Positions 30,359 to 38,802 of a stretch of 64,000 bases of DNA are shown in pieces. The notes beneath the pieces are model-generated. The model was not told the DNA's origin, did not search any database, and saw nothing but the letters and a program-made list of their open reading frames with translations. Position 1 is the stretch's first letter, and each line of letters starts with the position of its first letter. The position numbers and the translations under genes are program-made. The DNA is from Cryobacterium luteum (lineage in GTDB: Bacteria; Actinomycetota; Actinomycetes; Actinomycetales; Microbacteriaceae): the NCBI RefSeq assembly GCF_900110125.1, contig NZ_FOCN01000004.1:124001-188000 (forward strand), in the 5' to 3' direction.

Positions 30359-31582
30359 GCGGGGCAGGGCCGCCAGCTGGGCCGAGGCCTGCTCCAGCAG
30401 TTCAACCTTCTTGCAATAGGCGAACCGCACCAGGGGCGCGTACTCGGCCCGGTGGGTGGGGGAACAGAACGCGGTGATCGGTACCGCGACCACTCCGGCC
30501 AGCTCCGGCAAACGGCGACAGAGCTCGGCGCCGTCCGAAAAGCCGAGAGGGGTAGCGTCGGCCACGATGAAGTACGAGCCTTGAGGCACGCTGATGTCGA
30601 AGCCGGCCCTCTGCAGCCCGGTCGCGAGTACGTCCCGCTTGTGCTGCATCTCCGCGGCGATTGTGGCGAAGTAGGCGTCGGGCAGGTCGAGCCCCACCGC
30701 GATGGCCGGTTGAAACGGGGCAGCGTTCACGTAGGTGAGAAACTGTTTGACCGCCAGGATTGCCGTGACGATGGCAGCGGGGGCACTGAGCCAGCCGACC
30801 TTCCAGCCGGTAAGGCTGAACGTCTTGCCGCCCGAGGAGATGGTGACCGTGCGCTCCCACGCTCCCGGGAGGGTCGCGATGGGAATGTGCGGCGCGCCGA
30901 AGGTGAGGTGTTCATATACCTCGTCGGTGACGATGATCGCGTCGTGCCGGTGGGCGAGCTCCACGATCAGCTCGAGGGTGGCCCGGGGAAAGACCGCGCC
31001 GGTGGGATTGTGCGGATCGTTCACGATGATCAGCCGGGTGCGGTCGGTGACGGCGGCGCGCAGCGCATCGAGGTCGGGCTGAAAGTCGGGGGCGCGCAGC
31101 GGCACGGTACGATGGATGCCGCCCCCCAGGCCGATCAGTCCGCCGTAGGCATCGTAGAACGGTTCGAAGGTGACCACCTCGTCGCCCGGTTCGATCAACG
31201 CCAAAATCGTGGCGGCAAGCGCCTCCGTGGCCCCGGCAGTGACCAGGACTTCACTGCCCGGATCAACGGTCAGGCCGTAGAAACGCTGCTGGTGCCGGGC
31301 GATCGCGCCAAGCAGCACCGGCTGGCCGCGGCCGGGCGGATACTGGTTCATCCCGTCGCTGATCGCCTGGCGGGCCGCCTCGAGCACCAGAGCCGGCCCG
31401 TCTTCATCCGGAAAACCCTGGCCGAGGTTGATCGCCTGGGTGCGCACCGCGAGCGCGCTCATCTCGGCGAAGATACTCGCTGCGACGCTGCCGTCCTCGG
31501 CGAGCAGCCCCGCCCCGCGCGCTGTGCGTCGCCAGGCGCCGGAAATATTGCGTGTCTGGTCTGCCGGTGAGGAGTGCTGCAT
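30353..31582 (-). CDS. Class I/II PLP aminotransferase (YbdL/DapC/KAT-like)
   Basis: A 409-aa fold-type I aminotransferase. Motifs: INLGQGFPDEDGP, NQYPPGRGQPVLLGAIA, NDPHNPTGA, IIVTDEVYEHL, the PLP Lys in SSGGKTFSLTGWKVGW and the carboxylate-binding Arg in LVRFAYCK. The family includes methionine aminotransferase, kynurenine aminotransferase and actinobacterial succinyl-DAP aminotransferase; the branch cannot be resolved here. ATG at 31582 (MQHSSPADQ) has TAGTTT 7 bases before it; an ATG at 31624 is the alternative. Confidence 0.88.
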   Translation of the reverse strand: MQHSSPADQTRNISGAWRRTARGAGLLAEDGSVAASIFAEMSALAVRTQAINLGQGFPDEDGPALVLEAARQAISDGMNQYPPGRGQPVLLGAIARHQQRFYGLTVDPGSEVLVTAGATEALAATILALIEPGDEVVTFEPFYDAYGGLIGLGGGIHRTVPLRAPDFQPDLDALRAAVTDRTRLIIVNDPHNPTGAVFPRATLELIVELAHRHDAIIVTDEVYEHLTFGAPHIPIATLPGAWERTVTISSGGKTFSLTGWKVGWLSAPAAIVTAILAVKQFLTYVNAAPFQPAIAVGLDLPDAYFATIAAEMQHKRDVLATGLQRAGFDISVPQGSYFIVADATPLGFSDGAELCRRLPELAGVVAVPITAFCSPTHRAEYAPLVRFAYCKKVELLEQASAQLAALPRA

Positions 31583-31589
31583 GGGTTCC

Positions 31590-31595
31590 AAACTA
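31590..31595 (-). promoter_or_regulatory. Leaderless -10 box for the aminotransferase gene
   Basis: On the minus strand TAGTTT, 7 bases, then ATG at 31582. This supports the shorter start. Confidence 0.4.
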
Positions 31596-31647
31596 TCGCC
31601 TCGGCAAGGTCTCGGCTCGATCATTGAATGCTCTCAGGGCGTACATA

Positions 31648-31665
31648 CCGAACGTTCAGGTTCGG
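31648..31665 (+). promoter_or_regulatory. Inverted repeat upstream of the HtrA gene
   Basis: CCGAAC-GTTCAG-GTTCGG, six-base half-sites 35-52 bases before the start. A regulator site is plausible. It is not a standard actinobacterial LexA box because the spacer is two bases too long. Confidence 0.35.
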
Positions 31666-31699
31666 GCGCAAAGCTGGCAACGCTTGGAAGGAGCACCCG

Positions 31700-33310
31700 A
31701 TGACCGATAACACCAAGGATTCCGGCACCACCCCCGATCCGGCCGATGATGCCGCCGCGTTCGCCGTGACTGAGTCCGGCGAGGCAACCCAACCCACTTC
31801 GCCGGCCGCCCCGACCGGTCCGCCGGCTCCGCCCGCGCAGCCCGCCGACGCACAGCCCGACGCACAGAGCGCCGACGCCGCACCGGTCCGAAACACAGCA
31901 GACCAGGCGCAGACCATCGCCTACCCGACGGATGCCTTCGGTCGACCGATCGAGACCCCCACAGCGTCGACGTCCCCCTACGCTCCGAGTGTCGCTCCAC
32001 CGACCTACGCCACCGCGAATACTTACCCCACCGACTCCTCTTCAACGGACGCCTACCCCGGGCAGCCGTTCCCCGCCGCCAAATCCCGGGAGCCCGGTCG
32101 ACGCAAGGGCAGCGTGGCTCTGATCGCCGCGCTCGCCATCGGCGCCCTCGTCGGCGGATCGTCCGGAGCCGGCATCACCGCCCTCATAATGAGCAACCAG
32201 AACAATGGCGTGCCAGTCAGCCAGGCGGCCGGTCCCAGCAATGTCGTGGTCAATGACAGCACGAGCGTCAACCAGATCACCGCCGTCGCCGCAAAGGCCT
32301 CGCCAAGCGTTGTTACCATCGACGTCGCCAATGGTGCCTCCGGCGGTACCGGATCCGGCGTCATCCTCACCGAGGACGGCTATGTCCTCACCAACACGCA
32401 CGTCGTCACCCTCGACGGTGCAGCGTCGGACGTGACCATCGAGGTCAAGAGTAATGACGGCAAGCTGTACACCGCCACACTCGTCGGAACCGACCCCATC
32501 TCCGACCTCGCCGTGATCAAACTCACCGACGCCAGCGGCCTCACCCCGATCAGCTGGGGGGATTCTTCCGAGCTCAACGTCGGCGACAGTGCCATCGCCA
32601 TCGGTGCCCCCCTCGGTCTGTCCGGCACGGTCACCGACGGCATCGTCAGCGCTCTCAACCGCAGCATCACCGTCGCGAGCTCGGCCGCGCCGAGCTCGCC
32701 CGACGAAACGGTGCCCGACGAGGGCCAGAGCCAGAACCCGTTCTTCTTCGACTTCCCCGACCAAAACGGTGAACAATCGCAGGGTTCCCAGTCGGCCACC
32801 GCCAGCATTGCGCTCCCCGTCATCCAAACGGATGCCGCCATCAACCCGGGAAACTCCGGAGGCGCCCTGCTCAACGGCCAGGGTGAGCTGATCGGCATCA
32901 ATGTTGCCATTGCGAGCGCCGGCACCACCACGGCATCGTCGGCGGCGGGCAGCATCGGTGTCGGCTTCTCCATCCCGTCGAACTTCGCCAAGCGCATCGC
33001 TGATGAGATCATCGCCAACGGAGCGGCCACCCACGGCCTGCTCGGGGCGAGCGTTAAGGACGCCTCGAGTTCCACCAGCAGCACGGTGGGCGCCCTCATC
33101 GTCGAAGCCACCTCGGGTGGGGCGGCCGAGAAGGCCGGTCTGGCCGAGGGAGACGTGGTCACCAACTTCAACGGTGTGCCGATCACCGATTCCATCGACC
33201 TCACCGCGCAGGTTCGGGTGCTTCCGGCCGGCGGGACCGCCGACCTCACCTATGTGCGGGACGGCAAATCGATCACCGTCTCGGTCACGGTCGGCGAGCT
33301 CGCCAGCTAA
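31700..33310 (+). CDS. HtrA/DegP-like membrane serine protease with PDZ domain
   Basis: A 536-aa envelope protease. Order: a cytosolic Pro/Ala/Asp-rich tail (about residues 1-135), one membrane segment (about 138-168), a trypsin-like domain with His in LTNTHVV, Asp in DPISDLAVIKL and Ser in NPGNSGGALL, and a C-terminal PDZ domain (about 450-530). The triad is complete, so it should be active in protein quality control outside the membrane. An insertion rich in Ser/Asp/Gln/Phe (about 330-365) interrupts the protease domain. ATG at 31700 has GGAAGGAG 7 bases upstream. Confidence 0.94.
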   Translation: MTDNTKDSGTTPDPADDAAAFAVTESGEATQPTSPAAPTGPPAPPAQPADAQPDAQSADAAPVRNTADQAQTIAYPTDAFGRPIETPTASTSPYAPSVAPPTYATANTYPTDSSSTDAYPGQPFPAAKSREPGRRKGSVALIAALAIGALVGGSSGAGITALIMSNQNNGVPVSQAAGPSNVVVNDSTSVNQITAVAAKASPSVVTIDVANGASGGTGSGVILTEDGYVLTNTHVVTLDGAASDVTIEVKSNDGKLYTATLVGTDPISDLAVIKLTDASGLTPISWGDSSELNVGDSAIAIGAPLGLSGTVTDGIVSALNRSITVASSAAPSSPDETVPDEGQSQNPFFFDFPDQNGEQSQGSQSATASIALPVIQTDAAINPGNSGGALLNGQGELIGINVAIASAGTTTASSAAGSIGVGFSIPSNFAKRIADEIIANGAATHGLLGASVKDASSSTSSTVGALIVEATSGGAAEKAGLAEGDVVTNFNGVPITDSIDLTAQVRVLPAGGTADLTYVRDGKSITVSVTVGELAS

Positions 33311-33349
33311 GCACGCGCTCCTTCCTGCGCTCTTCCCAGCACGACCGCA

Positions 33350-33385
33350 CAGAACGCGTCGCCGGCTCGCCGGCGGCGCGTTCTG
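33350..33385 (+). terminator. Hairpin after the HtrA gene
   Basis: Arms 33350-33366 and 33369-33385 pair over 17 positions with one T:G pair (CAGAACGCG outer part, CGCCGGC inner part). No T-run, so it may also be a stabilising 3' hairpin. Confidence 0.6.
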
Positions 33386-33424
33386 CGCGTGTGGCACCGG
33401 GCGTTCACCCAATTGCCGGGCTGG

Positions 33425-33430
33425 TAGGCT
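33425..33430 (+). promoter_or_regulatory. Candidate -10 box for the surface-polymer operon
   Basis: TAGGCT about 40 bases before the GTG at 33470, giving a short leader with GGAAGG. It would drive at least the first three genes, which are close or overlapping. Confidence 0.4.
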
Positions 33431-33469
33431 CGGTCGTCCTACCCAATAACCGGAAGGCTGGCCAGCCAG

Positions 33470-34513
33470 GTGCACCAACGCGGTACAGGACTTCCTCCCG
33501 GAGTGTCGTATGTGATGCCCGTGCTCAACGAGGCGACGCACGTACGGGCCGCCGTCGAGAGCCTCCTGGCTCAGGACTACGACGGACCGTTTGAGGTGAC
33601 CCTCGCACTCGGGCCGAGTATCGACGGAACGACCGAACTGGTCGAGGAAATGGCCGCTGTCGACGCGCGCATCCGCGTGGTACCCAACGATGTCGGCTCG
33701 ACCCCGGCCGGCCTGAACATCGCCATCCGCGCCTCCCGGTATGCCGTTGTCATTCGCGTGGACGCCCACTCCGTACTGCCTCCCGACTATGCGCGCATCG
33801 CGGTCGAGACGCTCGAGCGTACCGGCGCCGACAACGTCGGCGGCATCATGGATGCCCGCGGCATCAGTGCTTTCGAGCGGGCCGTTGCCCGCGCCTACGG
33901 CACCCGCATCGGCCTCGGCGGCACGCCGCACCACGTCGGTGGCGCGGAAGGTGCCGCCGAAACCGTGTACCTCGGCTGTTTCCGCACCGAGAGCATCCTG
34001 AAGGTCGGACTGTTCGACGAGGGCGTCAAACGCGGCCAGGACTGGGATTTGAACCGTCGTCTCCGCGAAGCCGGTGGCCAGGTCTGGTTCACCCCACTCT
34101 TGCGCGTGCTCTATCGCCCCCGGCCGACCCTGGCCCAACTGGCCCGGCAGATGCTCTCCACCGGGCTCTGGCGTGGCGAGCTGGCGCGGCGCTATCCGGC
34201 GGCCAACGGCATCCGTTACTTCGTGCCGCCCGCCATGGTGCTCGGTGTCGCTGTCGGCCTGCTCCTGGGGATCGGGGGGATCGTGCAGGCCATGCTCGGT
34301 GCTGTGCCGTGGCTGCTGCTCGGGCTGGTCGTACCCGCCGGTTACCTGCTCATCGTCGTTATCGCGACGATCGCGGTGGCCAGGCCGGACGGATTTCGTG
34401 CGTCACTGCACTTTCTCGTAGTCTTGCCCTGCATCCACTTCTGCTGGGGAATCGGATTCGTGCTCGGCTATCTCAAGCTCACCACCAACATCACGGCACA
34501 CACGGGAAGGTGA
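33470..34513 (+). CDS. GT2 glycosyltransferase, ExoA-like, membrane-bound
   Basis: A 347-aa enzyme with a GT-A domain (SYVMPVLNEATHV near the start, GPSIDGTTE, the DxD-type VIRVDAHS, and QDWDLNRRLREAG as acceptor ED-like motif) and two or three C-terminal membrane segments (about residues 240-330). ExoA-type enzymes add sugars to lipid-linked carriers at the inner membrane face. The start is GTG at 33470 (MHQRGTGLPPGV); GTG at 33503 is an alternative. First gene of a surface-polymer operon; the next gene begins 4 bases after its stop. Confidence 0.88.
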   Translation: MHQRGTGLPPGVSYVMPVLNEATHVRAAVESLLAQDYDGPFEVTLALGPSIDGTTELVEEMAAVDARIRVVPNDVGSTPAGLNIAIRASRYAVVIRVDAHSVLPPDYARIAVETLERTGADNVGGIMDARGISAFERAVARAYGTRIGLGGTPHHVGGAEGAAETVYLGCFRTESILKVGLFDEGVKRGQDWDLNRRLREAGGQVWFTPLLRVLYRPRPTLAQLARQMLSTGLWRGELARRYPAANGIRYFVPPAMVLGVAVGLLLGIGGIVQAMLGAVPWLLLGLVVPAGYLLIVVIATIAVARPDGFRASLHFLVVLPCIHFCWGIGFVLGYLKLTTNITAHTGR

Positions 34514-34517
34514 GCAG

Positions 34518-35342
34518 ATGACCAGTTCGCCCCAGATCTCGCCCAACCGGCAAGACCGACCGGAGTCGATCGCTCAGCTGCGCGCCGTCGCGCAGCCTCC
34601 CGAGGTGCGCCTGCGCGCCAACGCGGAGCACTGGACGGCGAGCCTGTACCTGCGCGACCTGTCGCCCTACCTCACCTGGATGCTGCTGAAGACGCGGATC
34701 TCGGCCAACGGCGTGACCGCGCTCATGATCCTGGCCGGCTGGTCGACCGCCGGTGCATTGCTGATCCCCGGAATTTGGGGCGCCCTGCTCGCCCTCGCGC
34801 TCAGCCAGGTTCAGATGCTCATCGACTGCAGCGACGGCGAAGTCGCGCGGTGGCGCGGCACATCATCGCCCGCCGGGGTATTCCTCGACAAGGTCGGTCA
34901 CTATTCAACCGAGTCGCTCATCCCGATCGCGCTCGGAATTCGCGCGGCCGCCTACCCGTTCGAGTCGCCGAACGATTTTCTGTGGACCAGCCTGGCGCTG
35001 CTGCTCGCGCTCATCATCGTGCTGAACAAAGCCCTCAACGATATGGTGCACGTCGCCCGGGCCAACGCCGGCTTGACGAAACTCGCCGACACCCACGGCG
35101 AGAAGACACCCACCTCAAGCGTGATCGCCCGGGTGCGCCGACTCGCCCGTTTTATGCCCTTCCACCGGCTGTACCACTCGGTCGAACTGACCATGGTCAT
35201 CTTCGCCGCGGCCGTCCTCGGGCTGTTCCTCGGGCAGCCGCTGGTTGACCGGGCCGTACTCATCGTTCTGGTGCCGCTCGCATTCTTGTCGCTCATCGGT
35301 CATTTCGTGGCCATTATGGCGTCCAAGCGTGTCCGTTCCTGA
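34518..35342 (+). CDS. CDP-alcohol phosphatidyltransferase family protein
   Basis: A 274-aa membrane enzyme that would transfer a phosphoalcohol from a CDP-alcohol to an acceptor. The signature D-xx-DG-xx-AR-x8-G-x3-D-x3-D is present as DCSDGEVAR (about residues 103-111) then GVFLDKVGH, but the last Asp, the proposed base, is His. About six membrane segments follow. The first 40 residues are soluble. ATG at 34518 has GGAAGGTGAG. It lies between two GT2 genes, and a cytidylyltransferase gene 6 kb away could supply its CDP-alcohol. A role in a phosphodiester-linked glycopolymer is inferred. Confidence 0.85.
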   Translation: MTSSPQISPNRQDRPESIAQLRAVAQPPEVRLRANAEHWTASLYLRDLSPYLTWMLLKTRISANGVTALMILAGWSTAGALLIPGIWGALLALALSQVQMLIDCSDGEVARWRGTSSPAGVFLDKVGHYSTESLIPIALGIRAAAYPFESPNDFLWTSLALLLALIIVLNKALNDMVHVARANAGLTKLADTHGEKTPTSSVIARVRRLARFMPFHRLYHSVELTMVIFAAAVLGLFLGQPLVDRAVLIVLVPLAFLSLIGHFVAIMASKRVRS

Positions 35343-36222
35343 AGCTGACGCCGACCTGCCCACCGTCGGCGTCGTGGTGCTCACCCAGGGCACCCGGCCG
35401 GCGGATCTTGATCGGGGCATCCGCTCGGTGCTGGCTCAGCAGGATGTGACCCTCGACGTGGTCTGTGTCGGCAACGGCTGGCAGCCGGCCGACCTGCCCG
35501 TCGGCGTGCAGGCGCTCTCTCTGCCGACCAACCTCGGCATACCTGCCGGCCGCAACCGCGGGGTGTCCAGGGTCACCGGAGACTACCTGTTCTTTCTCGA
35601 CGATGACGCGAGCATTCCTGACCCGCATTTTCTTCGGGACGCGATTGCGCAGCTGCGCGCCGACCCGACCATCGGGCTGCTGCAGCCGCGGGTCGAAGAC
35701 CCGACCGGGGTTCTGTCGCCGCGGCGCTGGATTCCCCGCATTCGCAAGGGTGAGGCCACCACGCCCGGACCGGTGTTCTCGGTCTGGGAGGGCGCGGTGC
35801 TGCTGCCGCGCGTCGTTTTCGACGCCACCGGCGGCTGGGCTGAACCGTTCTTCTACGCCCACGAAGGCATCGAACTGGCCTGGCGGGTCTGGGATCAGGG
35901 TCGGGTCGCCTGGTATGCCGGCGACCTCGTCGCCCATCATCCGGTCATTCTGCCCACCCGGCACGCCGACTACTACCGGCTGAACGCCCGCAACCGGGTC
36001 TGGCTGGCCCGCCGCAATTTACCGGCCCTGTTTGTGCCGCTCTACGTGGGTTCCTGGACGGCGATCCAGGTGCTGCGCTGGGCGCCCGCCAACCGGCCCG
36101 CCCTGCGCGCCTGGTTCGGCGGCTGGCGCGAAGGGTGGCGCAGCGACCCGGGGCCGCGGCATCCGCTGCGAGCGCGCACGGTCTGGCGCATGACCCGCGC
36201 GGGGCGACCGCCGATCATCTAA
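35329..36222 (+). CDS. GT2 family glycosyltransferase
   Basis: A 297-aa GT-A enzyme: VGVVVLTQGTRPADL, NLGIPAGRNRGV, the metal-binding FFLDDDASIPD and the late YAHEGIELAWRVWDQG. No clear membrane segment, though residues near 235-250 are hydrophobic. GTG at 35329 overlaps the CDP-alcohol transferase gene by 14 bases, a sign of coupling. The proposed role is adding one sugar of the surface polymer. Confidence 0.88.
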   Translation: MSVPEADADLPTVGVVVLTQGTRPADLDRGIRSVLAQQDVTLDVVCVGNGWQPADLPVGVQALSLPTNLGIPAGRNRGVSRVTGDYLFFLDDDASIPDPHFLRDAIAQLRADPTIGLLQPRVEDPTGVLSPRRWIPRIRKGEATTPGPVFSVWEGAVLLPRVVFDATGGWAEPFFYAHEGIELAWRVWDQGRVAWYAGDLVAHHPVILPTRHADYYRLNARNRVWLARRNLPALFVPLYVGSWTAIQVLRWAPANRPALRAWFGGWREGWRSDPGPRHPLRARTVWRMTRAGRPPII

Positions 36223-36229
36223 CGAAAGG

Positions 36230-36235
36230 TAGTCT
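36230..36235 (+). promoter_or_regulatory. Leaderless -10 box for the TagF-like gene
   Basis: TAGTCT, 6 bases (GGTTCG), then GTG at 36242. It gives the TagF-like gene its own start within the cluster. Confidence 0.55.
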
Positions 36236-36241
36236 GGTTCG

Positions 36242-37516
36242 GTGGTAATTCGGAAAGACGTCAGGCGTGCAGTCAAACTGGTCAAGGATGTTGTGGCCTC
36301 CCGCAAGGCCCAGCACAAGCTCCGCGGCCCGCTGAAATCAAGAGAGCTCCGCGCCGACAACCACTTCAAGATCGCCGTGTACTTTGCCGACGGACCGGTC
36401 AACATGTACCAGATGCGGCAGTGGTATCAGCCGCTCGCCACACTCGCTAAGACCTGGCCGGTACTCGTGCTCAGCCGCACCGGCGGCGGCACCCTCAAAC
36501 TCATGGACGAGTCGCCGATCCCGGTTGCCTACGCGCGCACGGTACCGCAGCTCGAACAGATCGTCGCCGAGCAGGACATCCGCATCGTGTTCTATGTCAA
36601 TCAGAACCCGCGCAACTTTCAGATGATGCGGTACGGGCGCTGCTGGCACGTTTTCATCAACCACGGTGAGAGCGACAAGATGTACATGATCACCAACCAG
36701 TTCAAGGCCTACGACTATTCGCTCGTTGCCGGCGACGCCGCACTGGCCCGACTCGACCGGGTGCTTTGGGACTACGACTTCGACAAGCGCGCCCTCAAGA
36801 TCGGGCGCCCCCAGGCCGACTACTTCAGCGGGGAACTGCCCTATCGGCCCGATGAACGCCAGGTCGTGCTCTACGCGCCCACCTGGGAGGGGGACCGGGC
36901 CGCCGCCGCCTACGGCTCCGTGGCGACCCACGGGGTCGCGCTCGTCACCGCTCTGCTGGCCACCGGCCGGCACCGGGTCATCTACCGGCCACACCCGCGC
37001 AGCGGCGTCGTCGACCACCGCTACGGTGCCTCCAACAAGGTCATCATCGCTGCCATCGCTGCGGCGAACGCCCGCGATGTGACCGCGCAGCACGTTTACG
37101 ACTTTGGCCCCGACCTCGGCTGGCAACTCGCCGCAGCGGATGTCGCCATCGTCGACATCTCCGCCATGGTCTACGACCGCCTCGCCACCGGAAAACCGCT
37201 CATCATCACCCGACCGGTGAACCCGACGGCCGTGATCGATACCAGCGGCTACCTCTCCGACTGCGAGTGGCTGCCGGCCGAGCAGGCCGCCGATATCGTG
37301 ACGCAGGTTGAACGGCTCACCCACGATGACGCTGCGGTGGAACGCCTGCAGGGCTGGGTACAGCGCTATTTCGGCGACACCACCCCCGGCGTCGCGACGG
37401 AACGACTGCACGCGGCAGTGCAGCACCTGATGGACGAGTGGGACAGGTTCGCGGCCATGCACGACGCAGACATCGCGATCATTCCCGATCCCGCGTTGAT
37501 TCCCGACCAGGAATAG
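36242..37516 (+). CDS. CDP-glycerol glycerophosphotransferase-like protein (TagB/TagF family)
   Basis: A 424-aa protein like teichoic-acid glycerophosphotransferases, which move polyol phosphate from CDP-polyol to a growing chain. Family blocks: FINHGESDKMY (catalytic His region), VVAGDAALARL, KIGRPQADYF, VLYAPTWEGDR, VIYRPHPRSG with the second key His, and VAIVDISAMVYDRLATGKPLI. No membrane segment; membrane-associated by charge. The start is leaderless GTG. It ends 9 bases from the convergent unknown gene. Confidence 0.88.
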   Translation: MVIRKDVRRAVKLVKDVVASRKAQHKLRGPLKSRELRADNHFKIAVYFADGPVNMYQMRQWYQPLATLAKTWPVLVLSRTGGGTLKLMDESPIPVAYARTVPQLEQIVAEQDIRIVFYVNQNPRNFQMMRYGRCWHVFINHGESDKMYMITNQFKAYDYSLVAGDAALARLDRVLWDYDFDKRALKIGRPQADYFSGELPYRPDERQVVLYAPTWEGDRAAAAYGSVATHGVALVTALLATGRHRVIYRPHPRSGVVDHRYGASNKVIIAAIAAANARDVTAQHVYDFGPDLGWQLAAADVAIVDISAMVYDRLATGKPLIITRPVNPTAVIDTSGYLSDCEWLPAEQAADIVTQVERLTHDDAAVERLQGWVQRYFGDTTPGVATERLHAAVQHLMDEWDRFAAMHDADIAIIPDPALIPDQE

Positions 37517-37525
37517 TCCGAAGCG

Positions 37526-38371
37526 CTACGACCCGGCAGGCTCCGTCGGCTCTGAAACGGATGCCGGCGGCTCGGCCGCTCCGGCCCGTACCGACCGGCC
37601 TCCGCGCTTTTCCCGCACCGAGATCTCCCGCACGCGCAGGTCCAGATCCGGCTGGAATCCGGCTGGTGCCGGACCGAAGGCGAGCCGTGACGCGTGCATG
37701 ACCTTCTTACCCAGAATATGGTTTCCGGCACCGCCGATCACCGCTCCGATGCCGAACGGCAAGGCCTTGCCGAGCAGGCTGGCGCTGCCCCGGGTGGCGA
37801 ACTGCCGCAGGAAAGCACTCTTCAGCCGGTCGGTGAGCGGGCCGAGAATAGCCCGGGGCAGACTGTTGGTGATGAGTTCACCCCAGTACGTGGTTCGTGC
37901 CGTTCCCGAGCCGGTCACCTGCCCGGCGAGCTGGCGGACCAGGTCGCTGCCCTCCCGACCCAGCATCATGGTCATGACGAGGGCACGGGCGCGGTCGGGG
38001 TCGTCAACGGCGATGCCGTGCACCTCACTCACCGACTGGGTGAACAGGGCCGTCGCTTCGAGAAAACCGGCGGTCTCCACACCGGAGAGTGCGAGGGTGA
38101 TTCCAGTCCCGACGCCGGGAATGACCGCGGTGGCGCCGACGGCGGCACCGCCGGTCGTGACCGCTGCGACGTAGCGCTTTTCCAGGATGCGCACGATCTG
38201 CTCGGGGGAAGCATGGGGATTGCGACGTCGGATGCTGCGAATGTGCGCGAGCACAACGGGCCGGTGAATGGCCAGGATCCGATCGAAACCCTTGACGAAT
38301 CCGGTTGGTAGTGCGCCGCCCTGCGGAGTGCCGCCGGTTGACGACAGCATCGGTGTACTCTTCCTGGCCAT
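37526..38371 (-). CDS. Unknown protein with glycine-zipper membrane segments
   Basis: A 281-aa protein I do not recognise. Two Gly/Ala-rich hydrophobic stretches resemble glycine zippers (about residues 75-110, GGAAVGATAVIPGVGTG; and about 205-225, FGIGAVIGGAGNHILG), separated by a helical region with MTMMLGREGSDLVRQLAG. The C-terminal 45 residues are Arg/Pro/Glu-rich and look disordered. It recalls EcsC-like proteins in layout, but I cannot confirm this. ATG at 38371 has GAGGAAGG. It interrupts the surface-polymer cluster. Confidence 0.7.
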   Translation of the reverse strand: MARKSTPMLSSTGGTPQGGALPTGFVKGFDRILAIHRPVVLAHIRSIRRRNPHASPEQIVRILEKRYVAAVTTGGAAVGATAVIPGVGTGITLALSGVETAGFLEATALFTQSVSEVHGIAVDDPDRARALVMTMMLGREGSDLVRQLAGQVTGSGTARTTYWGELITNSLPRAILGPLTDRLKSAFLRQFATRGSASLLGKALPFGIGAVIGGAGNHILGKKVMHASRLAFGPAPAGFQPDLDLRVREISVREKRGGRSVRAGAAEPPASVSEPTEPAGS

Positions 38372-38463
38372 TAGTCGCCTTCCTCGCGCCCGTCTACAAA
38401 TACTATCTTTCACGAAATGTCCACCCGCTAGTCAAGACGCCCCTGTGCCGCTACAACTGAGGA

Positions 38464-38802
38464 ATGCTTTCGCCTAAGTCAGAAGCGTCCCGACTGCTCG
38501 GACTCCGCCTGCGCGAGCGCCGCCTGGCGCTCGCGCTCAACCAGCAGGACGTCGCCCTGCTCGCCGGACTCAACGTGTCCAATTACGCCCGAATCGACCG
38601 CGGGCGCGGCAATCCCACGATGTACACGCTCATCCGAGTTGCGGCCGTGCTGCAACTCGAAATCAGCGAGCTCGTTGCCGGTCTGGCCGTCGAGCAGCTG
38701 CCGCCGACCCACGACGGCTACCTCGCGATCGAATTTCGTCGGTCACAGGACAGTCAGGTCCGTCGACGACTCGATGAGGGTCAGGCCGGTTTGATGCCGT
38801 AG
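38464..38802 (+). CDS. Small XRE-family HTH regulator
   Basis: A 112-aa protein with one Cro/C1-type helix-turn-helix (about residues 10-66: LGLRLRERRLALALNQQDVALLAGL, then YARIDRGRGNPTMYTLIRVAAVLQL given here in parts). The remaining 45 residues are a short tail with FRRSQDSQVRRRL. GAGGA touches the ATG directly, so initiation may be leaderless (TACAAC lies 6 bases upstream). Its last 22 bases overlap the convergent exporter ATPase gene. Targets unknown; the surface-polymer genes are candidates by position. Confidence 0.8.
   Translation: MLSPKSEASRLLGLRLRERRLALALNQQDVALLAGLNVSNYARIDRGRGNPTMYTLIRVAAVLQLEISELVAGLAVEQLPPTHDGYLAIEFRRSQDSQVRRRLDEGQAGLMP

Noticed and set aside
31648-31665. LexA/SOS box before the HtrA gene
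   Set aside because: Half-sites CGAAC and GTTCG are present, but the spacer is six bases, not four; listed only as an inverted repeat.
36338-37462. Minus-strand open frame opposite the TagF-like gene
   Set aside because: No family similarity; it mirrors a gene with clear TagF motifs.
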